A stretch of 64,000 nucleotides of DNA from Saturnia japonica (taxonomy: Eukaryota > Arthropoda > Insecta > Lepidoptera > Saturniidae), in NCBI GenBank assembly GCA_033032175.1, contig CM065329.1, forward strand, positions 62,001 to 126,000. The letters are read 5' to 3'. Below, one piece after another: positions 14,632 through 27,707 of this stretch. Numbering within the stretch: the stretch's first letter is position 1; each line of letters starts with the position of its first letter. Under the pieces are notes generated by a model, which did not search any database, was not told the DNA's origin, and saw nothing but the letters and a program-made list of their open reading frames with translations. The position numbers and the translations under genes were made by a program.

Positions 14632-14770
14632 CACGAGCTTGAGATATTCTGTCTCGCTCGCACGCCGACCTGCCTAAGCCTGCCGCCTAGGCCCGCCGCC
14701 GAAGTGCGCCAGCCGAAGCCCGCCCGCCGAAGCTCGCCCGCCAAGCCCGCCGCCTATGTCGCCCGCCTAG
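14632..14770 (+). repeat. GC-rich imperfect repeats in the C2 5' UTR
   Basis: Variants of CGCCGAAGC / CCCGCCGCC recur through this stretch, including GCCTGCCGCC, CCGCCGAAG and CCCGCCAAG units. The function is unknown; it may be part of an internal promoter or simply low-complexity sequence. Confidence 0.55.
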
Positions 14771-14812
14771 ACAGCTGCGTTCACCCACCGTCACGGCAAC
14801 ATGCTTGACGGA

Positions 14813-16700
14813 ATGGAAATCCAAGGCCCTTCTCAGGGCCAATCAAAAAACAAGACTACCGCAACGACCCCCCGCAACCCTCCGGACTCCGAATCAACAA
14901 CCATGACTACGCCCACCGGACACCGCAGCCGCACGTCCTCAAAAAGAGACTGCGCCACCGTCTGCCTCCGTGCAGGCCCTTCCTACACCCGGGTCATCAA
15001 CTGCGCCGCCATCCGGCACCGTAATGGCCCCTGCAGAGATCTACGAGCGCGATCTCAAAACGCTCGCCGAGCTCCTTGACGCCCAGGTACTTTCGGAGGG
15101 CATGCTCCGATGGATGGCGTTGTACCTACGCGTCAAGGAAGCCGAAATGGGAGGTTTAAAACCAAACTCCCACGACGTCGCCTCGCTGAAACACGCCGCC
15201 GGAGGCGTGCTAGCCCGCCCCCATCCCGAAGGTCATCCTAGAGATGAGCCTGAAAGGAGAGCCCAAAGAAGAAAACGCTCGGAATCAGACGAGCACGAGG
15301 ATAGCCACCAACCAGCAGCTCGAGTGAATATCACTCCCGAGCTGCTGGACCAGCTACAAGCGGATACCACAGATGACAACCTCCCACGGCCGCAGCGTCC
15401 GGCGAAGAGGACCAAGTTGCCAGTAGTGGCAAAAACTGTGCATACGGCCCCTCCCCCTCCCCCTCCAGCTCCTGCACCACCCAGGGGAGGCTACGCGACA
15501 GTGGTAGCATCAGCACCACCAGCAGCGCGCCCCGTTACCCGGCCATCCAAGGCCCCTAAGGAAGCACCCACTGTCGCAGCAACTGCCGTGCAGCAGCCTG
15601 CGCCGCCATCTGCAAGCCCACCAAGCATATCTGCGGTTCCAGCACCCAACCCGCCTGCTCCAGAAACGCAAGGCGAGGTACCCACCGTGGTAGTGGAGCG
15701 GCTACCAAATTGGACGCACCATTTCCGCGTCATCTCCGAACAGCTCGGCCATAGGCCGAACGCTCGTCCGTTTGGCGAAGGCGTCCGGTTCACGCCTGCC
15801 GACGACAATGAGTACCGTTTGATTCAACGGTACTTCACGGACCTAGAGAAACGGGAGGGAGTAGCCTGGTTCTCCTACTCCCTGCCTACGGAGAGAAGTT
15901 TGAAATTCGCCATTCGAGGCCTCCCGGAGAAACCAAAACGGAGGTAATCACCGAGGCCCTCACGGACTTAGGCTTTGAGCCTGAGTACGTGAAGCACATA
16001 AGGGGACGAAGTGGGAGACCAGGGTGCGTCTTTCACTGCATTCTCAAGAGGACGGCAGACCTCATTCCAAAATCTACCAAGTAGACGAAACTGCTCCGCA
16101 TGCCCGGGGTCAAGTTCGAGGCTTGGAGAGGGAAGCAGGGGCCGGCCCAATGCACCGGTGCCAGCAGTTCCGGCACTCCTCGCAGAACTGCCACCCGCCC
16201 TACCGCATGTGTGCGCTGCGGAGGGCCACATATGGCTTCCAGTGCACCGACCCAAGGAGGAACCGCCCACCTGCGCCAACTGCGGAGGCCCCCACCCGGC
16301 CAACAGCCACGTGCAGGGCCCGGTCTTCAAACGAGAGGCGCGCAACCGCCGTGCCGGCACCGTGGCGAGATCGGGCCCAACGGGCCGTGTAACAGGAGAC
16401 TTCCCACCCCCTCTCGCGACAGTCCAGGAAACCGCGCCAAGCAGCCTCATGGCTCCTGCCAATGACGCGAGCTCTCGCGTCACCTCTAATAGGAGACGCG
16501 GGAAAAAGGCGCGAGCAACCAAGCCCGCTACCAGCGAAGCAACCCAGCCTCCTACGCTGGCAGCGCATCCGACAACATTGGACACCCTGACGCACACCAC
16601 CAATGTCGTCAAAAGCATAATAGAGGTCGCCAGAAATGGCACCGAAGCCGAACAGGCGTGTATTAGATCTTTGCTCACCCTCTTCGCTCCCAATGCCTGA
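14813..16700 (+). pseudogene. Gag (ORF1) of C2, several frameshifts
   Basis: I place the start at ATG 14813 (MEIQGPSQGQSK); an in-frame ATG at 14801 is also possible. The frame shifts before about 14970. The next segment, to about 15930, holds an N-terminal helix (ERDLKTLAELLDAQVLSEGMLRWMALYLRVKEAEM), a Pro-rich linker and a PRE_C2HC-like region (VVVERLPNWTHHFRVISEQLG). It then shifts again. Zinc-knuckle remnants (CANCGGPHPAN and others) follow in mixed frames. The last part is open to TGA at 16698-16700. Equivalent segments in C1 support the assignment. It could not make full-length Gag as written. Confidence 0.85.
14825..14840 (+). promoter_or_regulatory. Histone stem-loop look-alike at the start of C2 ORF1
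   Basis: GGCCCT-TCTC-AGGGCC differs from the host histone element at one loop base only. It is preceded by CCAA and followed by AATCAAA. It lies 10 nt after the likely gag ATG and encodes GPSQG, the same place as in the divergent copy C1. Confidence 0.72.
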
Positions 16701-19376
16701 TCAACTTCAACAACTCCGAGTCGTCCATTGGAATGCCTGTACGCTCACGGGGAAACGCAGGATGGTCGACCACTTTCTCCGTGAGCAGAACATTGACATC
16801 ATGCTCGTATCGGAAACGCGACTCCTGTCGGGTGAAGCGTTCCGCATACCGAACTACATCACCTACCGAAAGGACGAAGTCACCGCACGAGGAGTGGCGT
16901 ACAGGGGGCTCGCCATAATTATTAGGAGGAGGATTGTCCACCAACTAATACCTCAGGTTGACTACAGAGCTTCTACGCGTTGGGAGTGCTCATCAACCTA
17001 GATGGGCACGAAACAAGGATTTTCGCGGCCTACAAGCCACCCAACTCTCGATTCAATTTCGCCGAAATCCGAAAAATAATCACCAACAATACGCCCACAA
17101 TTCTGGCTGGAGATTTCAACGCGAAGCATCCCGCGTGGAACTCCCAGCTAATCTGTCCCCAAGGACGAAGCCTGCACGAGGACTCCATCAAACACGACTA
17201 CCAAGTGGAAGGACCTGACGAACCCACACACCACTCTGGTATGTCCAAAGATGTACTAGACATCATCATCTATAAGGCCTCAGTGCGCCTCCCACCCAGA
17301 TAGTCCTTCCAGACCTCCCATCCGACCACAGGCCAGTGTTGCTCGTCATCGAGAAACCCCCGATACGGGTAACACTGCCCACAAACCACAAACGCATCGA
17401 TTGGAGGGTTTTTACCGAAGCGGTTAAGAACACTCATCAGCGCCGACCTCCACGGCTGAAGAAGTCGAGCGGGCCTCGACTGCTATCACCGCCCATCTGC
17501 AAGCCGCTCTCGATCTAGCGACAACCACCCACCAGTCACAAACCGATCGTACGGGGGTAGGCTCAGGTCACTCCCGGCCCGCATCAAGGCGCTAATCGAC
17601 GAGAGCGGCAAGCCAGGAAGCAATGGCAACGCAACCGTTGCCCATTGCAGAAAGCAAGATTGAATAATCTTGTCCAACGAATGAAGATCGCCCTCGACGA
17701 CCATTCTGCGGAATCATGGACATCCCACATAGAATCTATCGGTCATGACATGCCCTCTGTCACCGACTATGTGGGCAAACTGTCCGCGAGCAGACCCCCC
17801 ATTAAACCATGCGGGGAAGCGACGGAATCTGCGCTACCGCGCAGAGGAACGCGCCGAAATCTTCGCAGACTGGCTCGAGTCCCAGTGCGTCCCGGCCACA
17901 ACCACCAACCACCAACACGTTTGCGGACGTCAATCGACACCTTCAGGATTACTTCTCGGCGCCCATATTACCAACGGAAGACCCGGTGTTCGTCTCGCCT
18001 GGTCAAGTTCGCCGTGTAATTCTGCGCACCAAACCTCGGAAGGCCCCGGGCGCGGACCGTATCACGAACGCAGCGCTCCGCCAGTTGCCGCTCCAGTCCG
18101 TCGCGGCACTGGCCCGCCTCTTCAACGGGATACTACGCTCGGGGCACTTTCCAGAACAATGGAAGCTAGGACGGATAATAATGCTGCCCAAGCCTGGCAA
18201 AGACACAAGGCTACCAGGGAGTTATCGGCCGATCACCCTGCTTAGCACGATTTCCAAGGTGTTTGAGAGATTGGTGCTCCAACACCTAACACACCACATT
18301 CCCCCGCGTGACGAGCAGTTCGGATTCCGGACTGAGCACTCCACCACCCTCCAGCTCTGCCGGATCACCCACCTGATGTCCGAGTGCCTGAACAGGCACC
18401 ACTTCTTCGCGGCCGTCTTCTTGGATATGGAGAAGGCGTTCGACAGGTATGGCACGAGGGCCTGCTGTACAAACTGTCAACATCGAGTGCTCCAAGAAGA
18501 ATAATCCGAGTGATAGCCTCGTACCTCCGAGATCGTCGGATGTGTGTCGCGGTGGAAGACGCGACCTCAACCGTCAGACCGGTGCGCGCAGGCGTACCGC
18601 AGGGCAGCTGTCTCTCGCCTGTGTTATACGCGCGTTATACCGACGACATACCGCTGGAGGGCCGGGCGCAGCTCGCGCTGTTCGCGGATGATGCGGCGTA
18701 CTTTGCGTGCTCAGCGAACGCGCAAACCGCCGTATCTTACCTGCGACCGACGCTGGAAGCGCTTCCCGGCTGGCTCGATCGCTGGATGTTGTCGGTCAAC
18801 GTGGCAAAGACACAGGCGCTAATCACCAAGGGATACCCGCCCCCACCTCTCACTCTCATGGGACACGACGTGCCATGGTTGCCGCATGTCAAATACCTGG
18901 GAGTACAGCTTGATAAAAAGCTAAAATTCAAAGCCATGTCGACGAGACTATCACTAAGACAAAGACGGCGAGGGCCAAGTTACACTCCGTGCTGGCGTCC
19001 AACCTCCCTCTCCGCACGAAGACTACCATTTACAAAACTATACGTTCGCAGTAGGCTAACGTACGCGGCCCCTGCCTGGTACGCCTACATCAAGGATTAC
19101 CAAAAGATGAGGCTCAGAGCTCAGCACAATAAGAGCCTCAGGACCATCGTCGGAGCGCCACGCTACGTGAAAAACGCCACGATAGCGCGCGACCTCCAAA
19201 TCGAGTGCCTGGACACCTTCGTGGGAAGACTGGCACCAAGTTGTTCCGAGAGCGGACGCAACGCAGCATCCCCTCGTCAGAGGGATTGCCCCGCTGTACT
19301 CAAGACCACCGGACAACAAATATCTACCGTCGCCTCGCAACCTCATCATTATCGACGCCGACGTTTCAGACGGTGA
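16693..19376 (+). pseudogene. Pol of C2, multiple frameshifts
   Basis: ATG 16693 overlaps the gag stop (ATGCCTGA). Endonuclease parts are recognisable: LRVVHWNACTLTGKRRM, IMLVSETRLL, ILAGDFNAKHPAWNS and, in another frame, the PSDHRPVLLVIEK equivalent near 17320. RT parts are KAPGADRITNAALRQLP, GSYRPITLLSTISKVFERLV, AVFLDMEKAFDR, RAGVPQGSCLSPVLY and the intact box LFADDAAYFA (near 18676-18705). At least five frame changes separate them, so the gene is broken as written. The end is placed at a stop near 19376, but the true C-terminal frame is uncertain. Confidence 0.88.
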
Positions 19377-19383
19377 ACGATAA

Positions 19384-19944
<561 letters not shown>

Positions 19945-20011
19945 TATTAATAATATTGATTGAACACGCCGCCTGCCCATCATCAACCTATACGGAGCAT
20001 ACATACGAAAA

Positions 20012-20027
20012 GGCCCTTTTCAGGGCC
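20012..20027 (+). terminator. Histone mRNA 3' stem-loop, H4-2
   Basis: GGCCCT-TTTC-AGGGCC, identical in position and flanks to H4-1. An inverted copy of it is found at 20954-20969. Confidence 0.95.
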
Positions 20028-20890
<863 letters not shown>

Positions 20891-20897
20891 ATCGACG

Positions 20898-21032
20898 CGA
20901 CACACTGTCGCGATTAGAAACTTTATATTCATTTAACTAGTAGATTCATTTGCGGCCCTGAAAAGGGCCTTTTCGTATGTATGCTCCGTATAGGTTGATG
21001 ATGGGCAGGCGGCGTGTTCAATCAATATTATT
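20898..21032 (-). repeat. Inverted copy of the H4 3' region (135 bp)
   Basis: This is the reverse complement of 19949-20083 and includes an inverted histone stem-loop at 20954-20969. With its partner it makes a foldback with arms of 135 bp and about 815 bp between them. A 13-bp filler (21033-21045) that contains ATTGATTGA, also from the H4 3' region, leads into element A3. Confidence 0.95.
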
Positions 21033-21045
21033 CTACATTGATTGA

Positions 21046-23204
<2,159 letters not shown>

Positions 23205-23287
23205 AGGGGGAGAGGGATTTGATAATAATATTATTTATTATCGTAATAATAAATACATATTACACATATATATATATATATATAAAA

Positions 23288-23303
23288 GGCCCTTTTCAGG
23301 GCC
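23288..23303 (+). terminator. Histone mRNA 3' stem-loop, H3-2
   Basis: GGCCCT-TTTC-AGGGCC, 83 nt after the stop, with the same flanks as H3-1. Confidence 0.95.
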
Positions 23304-23815
23304 GCATATAATTCAATGCATGTTATTTTTTGTTTGTAAATTGTTTCTATTCAAACTTGGATGTCATGCAACTAACTACATATAAAATATCTCGTTGCTT
23401 GCGACACACACTCACACTTGAGAATCGATATGATATAATATAATATAATATTATGGTGATAATAAAACACTCTCGTACCACCCAATAGCTACACGCTAGG
23501 TTAGGTTAGGTTTGACTTGTGATAAATAACAGCGGGAGACGGCCGCGGCGGCGGCCGGCGACCGCCATGTCGTAACGCGCGTTCAATGCAATTTCACCAT
23601 TGATAGATTGATAGATAGATAGATAGATAGATAGATAAATAAATAAATAGTTAGAGTTTATCTTTTTCTTTTTCTTACTCTCGTCAGTTGGTATTATTAT
23701 TATTGTTATTAATGTTGTTGTTGCGGTGGTGCGCGTTACGGCAAGATTCCCCCCCCCCCCCTTCCGCCAGACCCCGTAAACATGGAGTGCTCTATCCCCT
23801 CCCTTCTCAAGTTAA
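23304..23815 (+). other. H3-H4 spacer of unit 3
   Basis: Nearly identical to 14010-14506, with small differences in the (GATA)n and C-run lengths. No gene is seen. Confidence 0.85.
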
Positions 23816-23848
23816 TATAAAGAGGAAAAACGCGTGGAATTTTTTAAA
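23816..23848 (+). promoter_or_regulatory. H4 core promoter of unit 3, with element at the start site
   Basis: TATAAAG at 23816-23822 and the target TGGAATTTTTTAAA at 23835-23848. The truncated element A4 begins 33 bp from the first T of the TATA box, the same position as C2 in unit 2. No H4 gene follows. Confidence 0.75.
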
Positions 23849-25129
23849 TAGAGGAGAAAAACCTCTACCCGCCTGAGCAATTCGGTTTTCGTGCTAGACA
23901 TTCTTGCACTCATCAAGTGCACCGCCTCACGGAGCACATTTTGTTTAACTTTTCCGAGTTATCTATACCATGTCGCACACTGGCAGTCTTCTTCGACGTA
24001 GCCAAGGCCTTCGATAAGGTCTGGCACGAAGGATTAGTCTACAAGCTGTACTCCCGCGAAGTCCCCGATAGATTAGTTAAAATCATCCGCGATTACCTCA
24101 AAGACCGCACCTTTCGCTACAGAGTGGAAGGTGAACTATCCACACCCCATCCCATACGCTCAGGCGTCCCCCAAGGTTCCATTCTGGCACCTAGCCTCTT
24201 CAATCTGTACGTCAGTGACCTACCAAAACTTGAAGAGAAAGTTGAAGTAGGCTTATACGCTGACGATACAGTCATATACTCCTCTCAAAGGCAAACGAGA
24301 AACCTCAAATGTAGAATCCAAAGAGCCGTGACCACTCTCGGGAAGTGGTTTAACGACTGGCGAATAGCCATAAACCCACGAAGAGCGCAGCGGTGCTCTT
24401 CGACAAAACCGCCACACAGATACCGCAAAAACTCAAGGACAATCCCTTGAACTCTTCGGTAATCCGATCCCCTGGGAAAAGGCGACCAAATATCTAGGTG
24501 TAACCCTAGACAGTAGACTCTCCTTTATACGCCACATCAATCTGGTTAGGAAAAGGGCCTCCTGGACCCTCGCCCGACTGCATCCTCTGTTATGTGCTGC
24601 AAGCAAAATGTCACGAGACACAAGCTTACGCTCTACAAGATGTGTATCCGTCCGATCATGACATATAGCTGCGTTGCGTTCGCACATATGCCAAGTTATA
24701 ACTGGGAACGCTTACAAGCTATCCAGAACAAATTTCTTCACCGCCTTACCGGTGCCCCCTGGTTTGTTCGTATGGAGGATCTCCATAGAGATATGGACCT
24801 TCCCTCGATACATGCATATGCCAAACACCTTTCTCGCTCGTATTTCGACACCGCGTCGAACCACGCGAACCCCTTAATAAAAGCGGCAGCTTCTTATGTT
24901 CCCGACCCCAACGCCTGCCGGAGAAAAACGCCGGCCGCGTAATATATTCACTGACCCGCCCGACCAAACCGAAAAAGCTAACGCGTTCTACGCCGACACC
25001 GTCTCTCCAAACAGAGCGTGCCACCGCCCACGCCCGCGTAACCACCGTTCTCTCCGCAGAGGACGGGCGGTCAACTTCGCTCCCGCACACCCGTCACGTC
25101 CACCCTCTCTAGCGGCAACCCAAGCCTAG
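23849..25129 (+). pseudogene. Pol C-terminal half of A4, frameshifted
   Basis: It contains FFDVAKAFDKVWHEGL, RSGVPQGSILAPSLFNL and LYADDTVIYS. Single-base losses are visible near 24377 (CCCC to CCC), 24447 (CCCC to CCC) and 24611 (TCC to TC), and a gain near 24925 (AAAA to AAAAA). All are in homopolymers. Copy A5 shares the first two. The protein is truncated and out of frame as written. Confidence 0.9.
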
Positions 25130-25655
25130 GTCCGTTCCTCGGTGTGAAGCCCTTGGGTCAGCAGCCGCCCGCGCGATACAAAGTGACACTATACGTGCAA
25201 CACTTAGTTACCCACACACAACATTACACACGTATGAACACACACACGTGCACACCACACAGGTACATAGGTTCTGTAAGGGACCTTTTTTTTTCTTTTT
25301 TTGCGCTAGTTAGACTATTGCGCTAGTTAGTGTAGAAAAACCATTCGATTATTAAATACACATACGCATGGTCCACTCCTTCCTCCCAGGAGGAGGGGAA
25401 CGTGCATATGAGTATATATTAGTTAGCTCGAATTCTCTAAGATTAGGGAATTAGTTAGATCGCGACTTTTTCGCATTCGCGACGACCGCCCGAGCCGAGG
25501 TTCGGCCACTCTGGCACCCTCGTGCGGGTCGTCACAAACTTTCGCGGCTGAGTGCCCTAAGCGCTCGCCCCCAAGTCCGGTGAAGCTGTAAAAGCCGCAG
25601 CGGCTCTGTTTGACGATAGGGCCCCTAAGGCTAACAGTGTAGTCAGTTCTTAAAA

Positions 25656-25689
<34 letters not shown>
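23849..25689 (+). mobile_element. HJ-A copy A4, 5'-truncated, with mismatched flanks
   Basis: It begins in the RT domain (codons for IEEKNLYPPEQFGF) and ends in an interrupted A-rich tail (25652-25689). The left flank is the H4 start-site target. The right flank (GGGATATTTCTGTG, 25693 onward) is the H2B upstream region. The two flanks belong to different places in a normal histone unit, and H4, H1 and H2A between them are absent. This is what recombination between two HJ-A insertions would leave. The 3' UTR is complete. Confidence 0.92.
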
Positions 25690-25803
25690 GAAGGGATATT
25701 TCTGTGAGATACTCTCGATCGTGACTCGCGTTTCGTTTCGTTCGTTCGTTCGTTCAGGAACACACATAATAATAGTAAATTAAATTAATTAAATAAAATA
25801 ATA

Positions 25804-26177
25804 ATGCCACCGAAGACGAGCGGAAAGGCGCCAAGAAGTCTGGCAAGGCTCAAAAGAACATCTCGAAGACCGATAAGAAGAAGAAGAAGCACAAGAGGAA
25901 GGAGAGTTACGCCATCTACATTTATAAAGTACTCAAGCAAGTTCACCCGGACACCGGTATATCGAGCAAGGCTATGTCGATCATGAACTCTTTCGTGAAC
26001 GATATATTCGAACGTATCGCTGCGGAAGCATCTCGTCTGGCACACTACAACAAGCGTTCGACGATCACTTCGAGGGAGGTGCAGACGTCCGTGAGGCTCC
26101 TTCTACCCGGTGAATTGGCCAAGCACGCAGTCAGTGAGGGCACCAAGGCCGTCACTAAATACACAAGTTCCAAGTGA
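25804..26177 (+). pseudogene. H2B: Histone H2B (copy H2B-2) with a 1-nt deletion near codon 9
   Basis: It matches H2B-1 almost perfectly, but one C is missing at about 25829 (GGCGCC against GGCCGCC), shifting the frame after MPPKTSGKA. The rest of H2B is intact in the other frame, and an internal ATG at 25974 begins the C-terminal 67 residues. The span is 374 nt against 375. Promoter-proximal sequence is cut by the A4 tail. It is either a pseudogene or an assembly error. Confidence 0.93.
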
Positions 26178-26247
26178 ATTAATTAATGTATAAAATATAT
26201 GTGTTTACTTAAGTGTACACATTTGATTATTATCATCAATCAAAAAA

Positions 26248-26263
26248 GGCCCTTTTCAGGGCC
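26248..26263 (+). terminator. Histone mRNA 3' stem-loop, H2B-2
   Basis: GGCCCT-TTTC-AGGGCC, with the same flanks as H2B-1 and the downstream CTGTTTCTAAAGACA. Confidence 0.95.
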
Positions 26264-26741
26264 ACAAAATTGCTCGTTTATAACACTATACTGTTTCTAA
26301 AGACAATTTCAAAATGTCAATCAATCATCGATCGAATTATTATGTGTAACACATACCTATGTGTGTTATTATCATTATAATAGTTGGTTAAATTAATATA
26401 TTTATATATGTAGTTATGTACTTCTTTCTACCTTTACTCTTAACTGTTAACTGTTATCCTTAGTTAGGCCCCCCCTCTGAAGCCTAAGACGCGCCGTGAC
26501 TTGTATATTATATTATAATTTTTTTTTTTTTTTTTTTTGTGGTAATTATTTATTTATTTATTTGTTTGTTTATTCATTAAATTATTACACCGAAATAGGG
26601 GGAGGGGTATGGTATGCGGCTAAGGTGTTGGATTCTTTATAAAAATTTATAAATTAAACAGTAAGAGAAAGAAAGAAAGAGACACAATACACGCGGAGCG
26701 AGAGAGCACTACGTACGATAGTCTGCGGGGCGGTTCGGCGC
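26264..26741 (+). other. H2B-H3 spacer of unit 3
   Basis: Matches 7741-8255 of unit 1. An AT tract is shortened and a T run (26520-26538) is longer. No gene is seen. Confidence 0.85.
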
Positions 26742-26752
26742 GCGCGGACGTC
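26742..26752 (+). other. Empty integration site of element C1
   Basis: A single GCGCGGACGTC, continuous on both sides with the host sequences that flank C1 in unit 1. It shows the pre-insertion state and fixes the C1 duplication at 11 bp. Confidence 0.96.
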
Positions 26753-26766
26753 ATGCTGGGAATTGT

Positions 26767-26795
26767 TATAAAAGGGCGGGTGAGTGTGCGCGGAG
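26767..26795 (+). promoter_or_regulatory. H3 core promoter of unit 3, joined to element A5
   Basis: TATAAAA at 26767-26773, then GCGCGGAG (26788-26795), then the first base of A5 at 26796. The distance from the first T of the TATA box to the element is 29 bp, which is where transcription should start. No H3 gene follows in this contig. Confidence 0.82.
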
Positions 26796-26872
26796 GGGGA
26801 TTCCGATTTCGACCGCTGAAGTGAACGGACGTGTCCGCTCGCGCTCTCGATCGCTTTCCGAATTATCGCATT

Positions 26873-27094
26873 CTGCTTGAATTAGTGTACAGTTGTTTGC
26901 TCTGATCCACGGACCCGGTCCTAGGCCTGCCGGTTCAGAGTACACATTGTATAGCTGGTTTTTTAAGCTATTTCATTCGCGCTCTGCTTGTACTAGTGTA
27001 CGACTTGTTTGTTTTGATCAACGGACCCGGTCCTAGGCCTGCCGGTTCAAAGCACACAGTTTTAAGCTAGTTATTAAGCTATACATACCGCGTG
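26873..27094 (+). repeat. Two tandem 111-bp repeats in the A5 5' UTR
   Basis: Units start at 26873 and 26984 (CTGCTTG...). Each contains AGTGTAC, CACGGACCCGGTCCTAGG or its AACGGACCC variant, CCTGCCGGTTC and a TTTTAAGCTA end. The second unit differs at scattered sites. They may be promoter or RNA-structure modules. Confidence 0.9.
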
Positions 27095-27125
27095 TTATAG
27101 CGAGGTCGGTGTTATTGTTGTGTAG

Positions 27126-27260
27126 CGAGTATCTAGGTACTCGTTGCGCGCATAGCGCCGTCTCGCTCGCACAATTCGTGTAGCACTTCGGTGCACACGA
27201 AAAAACCGTACTTTTCAGTACGATAATAAACGCGCTTTTCAGCGCGAAATCCTGTTTCAA
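27126..27260 (+). promoter_or_regulatory. 5' UTR hairpin series with two histone stem-loop look-alikes (A5)
   Basis: Four stems lie in series. The first is CGAGTA...TACTCG (27126-27143). The second is CGTGT-a-GCAC-TTCG-GTGC-ACACG (27177-27199). The third is CGTACT-TTTC-AGTACG (27207-27222). The fourth is CGCGCT-TTTC-AGCGCG (27231-27246). The last two have the 6-bp stem, TTTC loop and closing T-A pair of the host histone stem-loop. CTGTTTCAAAAGACA (27252-27266) follows, matching the region downstream of the H2B stem-loop at 14 of 15 bases. Confidence 0.75.
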
Positions 27261-27707
27261 AAGACACGCAAATCCACGGTTTAGTGGTCGTTCGTCGGAT
27301 ACCTAACGGTGCTAACGAAGACGAACGGGGCGTGACCCGAGCGCTCTCCGGTTACTTCCTTCTGAGGTAAACGATAACTCGGACGGGCCTGGGAATCTTA
27401 GCCTTTGCCTTTTTGCATAGTTAAGCCCCAGGTGTCTCCTACCCAACCCTTCCTATCCTTACCATCCATCCTTGTGGTTGTTTGGGCGGAGCCACGGTAT
27501 ATACCGGCCTGCGTCCTCTGCCACAAGACTGCTAGGGACTCCCCTAGGGAAACGATAGGTACTTTCCTGTGTTTCATTACACCGTGACACACAGGTCTCA
27601 TTGCTCCGGGCTCGGATAGCCCGTTAAATTCATTCGGCGTACCCCCCTGCCCTCCAGGCAGGGAGGTGAATAAATTCACTTCCCCCGTCCTCCAAACAGC
27701 CACCGCG

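Noticed and set aside
27405..27587. Short frames in the HJ-A 5' UTR (also near 56589 and 62814)
   Set aside because: They are conserved between copies only because the whole 5' UTR is. No domain is seen, and gag with its coiled-coil start begins downstream.
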